Assembly (NCBI GenBank): GCA_030040475.1
Contig: JASHTQ010000044.1
Location: forward strand, 1 to 8,249
DNA from: Streptosporangiaceae bacterium
GTDB lineage: Bacteria > Actinomycetota > Actinomycetes > Streptosporangiales > Streptosporangiaceae
Direction of reading: 5' to 3'
Length of the DNA stretch: 8,249 nucleotides
The notes beneath the pieces were generated by a model. It made no database searches. It saw only the letters and a program-made list of their open reading frames with translations, and had not been told where the DNA came from. Of the stretch, positions 6,821-8,249 are shown one piece after another (position 1 is the stretch's first letter; each line of letters opens with the position of its first letter). The translations under genes were made by a program, and so were the position numbers.

Positions 6821-7175
6821 CGGGAAGGGCCTTCTTCGCCACCTCGACGAGGGCCGAGAAGGCCGCGGCGTCGGCGACGGCAAGCTCGGCGAGCATCCGC
6901 CTGTCGACCTCCACGCCCGCTACCCGCAGGCCCTGGACGAACCGGTTGTAGGTCATGCCGTTGGCCCGGGCGGCGGCGTTGATCCGCTGGATCCACAGCC
7001 GCCTGAACGCTCCCTTGCGGTCCTTGCGGTCGCGGTAGGCGTAGGTCATCGAGTGGAGGACCTGCTCCTTGGCCTTGCGGTACAGCCGTGACCGCTGGCC
7101 CCGGTAACCGCTGGCCCGTTCGAGGACAACCTTGCGCTTCTTGTGGGCGTTGGTCGCCCGCTTCACGCGTGCCAT
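6795..7175 (-). CDS. rplT: 50S ribosomal protein L20
   Basis: The 126-residue protein is a clear bacterial L20. It has the very basic N-terminal helix ([20 protein letters not shown]), the [19 protein letters not shown] segment, the signature region [17 protein letters not shown], and the globular C-terminal part ([23 protein letters not shown]). L20 binds 23S rRNA and is needed early in 50S assembly; its C-terminal domain represses its own operon in E. coli and Bacillus. The last residues (PDATGSAAA) are a short non-conserved tail. GAGGGAG lies ten bases before the ATG. It starts 30 bp after rpmI and its end is overlapped by the probable methyltransferase start. Confidence 0.98.
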   Translation of the reverse strand: MARVKRATNAHKKRKVVLERASGYRGQRSRLYRKAKEQVLHSMTYAYRDRKDRKGAFRRLWIQRINAAARANGMTYNRFVQGLRVAGVEVDRRMLAELAVADAAAFSALVEVAKKALPDATGSAAA

Positions 7176-7205
7176 TGTGTCTGAACTCCCTCGACGCGGG
7201 CCGGG

Positions 7206-7400
7206 TTACTTACCCAGCAGCTTCTTGATCTCCTTGACGTCGCTGGGCGCGAGCGTCACTTCTCCGTAAAGCCGCCGCGTCACGCGGGACGACTTGTGCT
7301 CGAACAGATGGTTGCGGTTGGCGCGGCGGCGCATCACCTTGCCTGTGCCGGTCAGCCGGAATCTCTTCACGGCGCCGCTGTGAGTCTTCATCTTGGGCAT
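7206..7400 (-). CDS. rpmI: 50S ribosomal protein L35
   Basis: The 64-residue protein starts [20 protein letters not shown] and continues with [21 protein letters not shown], which is diagnostic for L35, a small basic 50S protein. Length and composition are normal for the family. An in-frame ATG at 7418 would add six residues (METTAS), but the conserved family start is MPKMKTH, and the only good Shine-Dalgarno (GGAGA at 7412-7416) overlaps that upstream ATG and serves the one at 7400. It lies between infC and rplT as in most bacteria. The 180-bp gap to infC holds a strong hairpin just before the ribosome binding site. Confidence 0.97.
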   Translation of the reverse strand: MPKMKTHSGAVKRFRLTGTGKVMRRRANRNHLFEHKSSRVTRRLYGEVTLAPSDVKEIKKLLGK

Positions 7401-7411
7401 GCTCGCCGTCG

Positions 7412-7416
7412 TCTCC
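7412..7416 (-). promoter_or_regulatory. Ribosome binding site deciding the rpmI start
   Basis: On the coding strand GGAGA lies 11 bases before the ATG at 7400. It overlaps the alternative ATG at 7418, which has no comparable site of its own. Spacing is slightly long but this is the best candidate. Confidence 0.6.
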
Positions 7417-7428
7417 ATTCGTGTCGCT

Positions 7429-7460
7429 GCCGCCCGGGTCCCTGTTGGGGCACGGGCGGC
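7429..7460 (-). promoter_or_regulatory. Strong hairpin upstream of rpmI, possible L20/L35 control element
   Basis: GCCGCCCG and CGGGCGGC form a perfect eight-base-pair stem; the 16-base loop can pair further (CCC with GGG around AACA on the RNA strand). It sits in the infC-rpmI gap, 12 bases before the rpmI Shine-Dalgarno. No U-run follows, so it is not an obvious intrinsic terminator. In E. coli L20 represses rpmI-rplT by binding structured RNA just upstream of rpmI. Position fits such a role here, but no recognisable L20-site sequence has been matched. Confidence 0.45.
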
Positions 7461-7580
7461 ACTTGCTCCATCTGTGCACCCGGCCGGGGCGCGCAGCGTT
7501 CACTGTCCCCGGGCGCTGGCGCAGTCGGGGGCCGCCTTGGAACACCCGCGGGCCTTGGTCCCGCCAGGTGATGTTACCGG

Positions 7581-8249
7581 TTAGGCCGGACCAGGTACCG
7601 TCGCGCTATCCGCGACGGGCTCGGCCGGTGCCGGTTCCGGGGCCTTGTCGGGTCCCGGAGTCTGGTCTTGCTGGGTCCTTGTCGCCGCCGGGCTCCGCTG
7701 AGCCTCCGGGCTTGGCTGAGTCTCTGGCGCGGCAGGACGCGGACTGGGCACCGCCTTGGTCTGCTGACCGGCGGGGTGGGCCTTGGTCTCGCTCTTCTTC
7801 CGGTGCGGACCGATCACCATGATCATGTTCCGCCCGTCCTGCTTGGGCTGTGACTCTACGAAGCCGAGTTCCTCGACGTCGCCGGCGAGACGCTGCAGCA
7901 GGCGGAACCCGAGTTCCGGCCGCGACTGCTCGCGCCCTCTGAACATGATCGTCACCTTGACCTTGTCGCCTGCCTTGAGGAACCGCTCGACGTGGCCCTT
8001 CTTGGTGCCGTAGTCGTGCGGATCGATCTTCGGCCGGAGCTTGATCTCCTTGACGATCGTCTGAGTCTGGTTCTTGCGCGACTCCCTGGCCTTTACTGCC
8101 GACTCGTACTTGAACTTTCCGTAGTCCATGAGCTTGCAGACAGGTGGACGCGCAGTCGGTGCGACCTCGACCAGATCGAGGTCGGCTTCTGCAGCCAGCT
8201 TGAGTGCGTCATTGACCGAGACGATCCCGATCTGCTCCCCCTTCGGCCC
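7581..8249 (-). CDS. infC: Translation initiation factor IF3 (5' end cut by window edge)
   Basis: The frame is open to the right edge, giving 222 residues here; the first residues lie outside. The N-terminal domain begins at [19 protein letters not shown] and runs to [27 protein letters not shown] charged linker helix follows, then the C-terminal domain ([20 protein letters not shown] ... VTIMFRGRE ... [13 protein letters not shown]). IF3 binds the 30S subunit, keeps it apart from 50S and proofreads start codon and initiator tRNA. After the core comes a tail of about 70 residues rich in Pro, Ala, Gln, Thr and Glu (7581-7793), probably disordered; E. coli IF3 has none. An internal ATG at 8129 is not the true start because conserved IF3 sequence continues upstream of it. 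The gene leads the infC-rpmI-rplT cluster; its promoter and start codon, often unusual in infC, are not visible. Confidence 0.96.
   Translation of the reverse strand, partial: GPKGEQIGIVSVNDALKLAAEADLDLVEVAPTARPPVCKLMDYGKFKYESAVKARESRKNQTQTIVKEIKLRPKIDPHDYGTKKGHVERFLKAGDKVKVTIMFRGREQSRPELGFRLLQRLAGDVEELGFVESQPKQDGRNMIMVIGPHRKKSETKAHPAGQQTKAVPSPRPAAPETQPSPEAQRSPAATRTQQDQTPGPDKAPEPAPAEPVADSATVPGPA

Noticed and set aside
7210..7545. A 111-codon minus-strand frame over the infC-rpmI gap and rpmI
   Set aside because: It overlaps rpmI in another frame and has an Arg/Gln/Asp-rich product without family features; the L35 frame is certain.

Overview
The window looks like chromosomal core DNA from a high-GC actinobacterium. 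Third codon positions are dominated by G and C, GTG starts occur, and both the proteins and the gene order (infC, rpmI, rplT, SpoU-type methyltransferase, sensor kinase, pheS, pheT) match what I recall of the translation-gene cluster in Streptomyces and its relatives. I cannot place it to genus. Every gene I can support lies on the minus strand, so the biological order runs from the right edge to the left edge.

Right part (8249 to 5885): infC (translation initiation factor IF3, 5' end cut by the window edge), rpmI (ribosomal protein L35), rplT (L20) and a SpoU-family RNA 2'-O-methyltransferase of the TsnR type. infC and rpmI are separated by 180 bp that holds a strong hairpin just before the rpmI ribosome binding site, a candidate site for L20-type autoregulation. 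rpmI and rplT are 30 bp apart. The methyltransferase most likely starts inside the end of rplT. Its first ~48 codons run through two G-run palindromes that look like REP-type repeats.

Middle part (5884 to 4484): a 171-bp gap, relatively AT-rich in its upstream half, with a possible promoter, then a soluble PAS-HisKA-HATPase sensor histidine kinase. No response regulator gene is in view.

Left part (4483 to 1): a 205-bp leader, then pheS and pheT, the two subunits of phenylalanyl-tRNA synthetase, separated by one base and surely co-translated. PheS carries a four-cysteine insert and PheT a Pro/Ala-rich insert of about 43 residues in the B5 region. A five-copy 8-bp tandem repeat covers the pheT stop codon. 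After a 164-bp gap comes the N-terminal half-domain of an MFS transporter that runs off the left edge.

The genes supply initiation (IF3), 50S assembly (L20, L35), RNA modification and tRNA charging; only the kinase and the transporter fall outside translation. I see no CRISPR array, tRNA or rRNA gene, insertion sequence, phage gene, toxin-antitoxin pair or defence system. I did not find an undescribed multi-gene system. The points worth a second look are the non-coding elements and the lineage-specific protein inserts.
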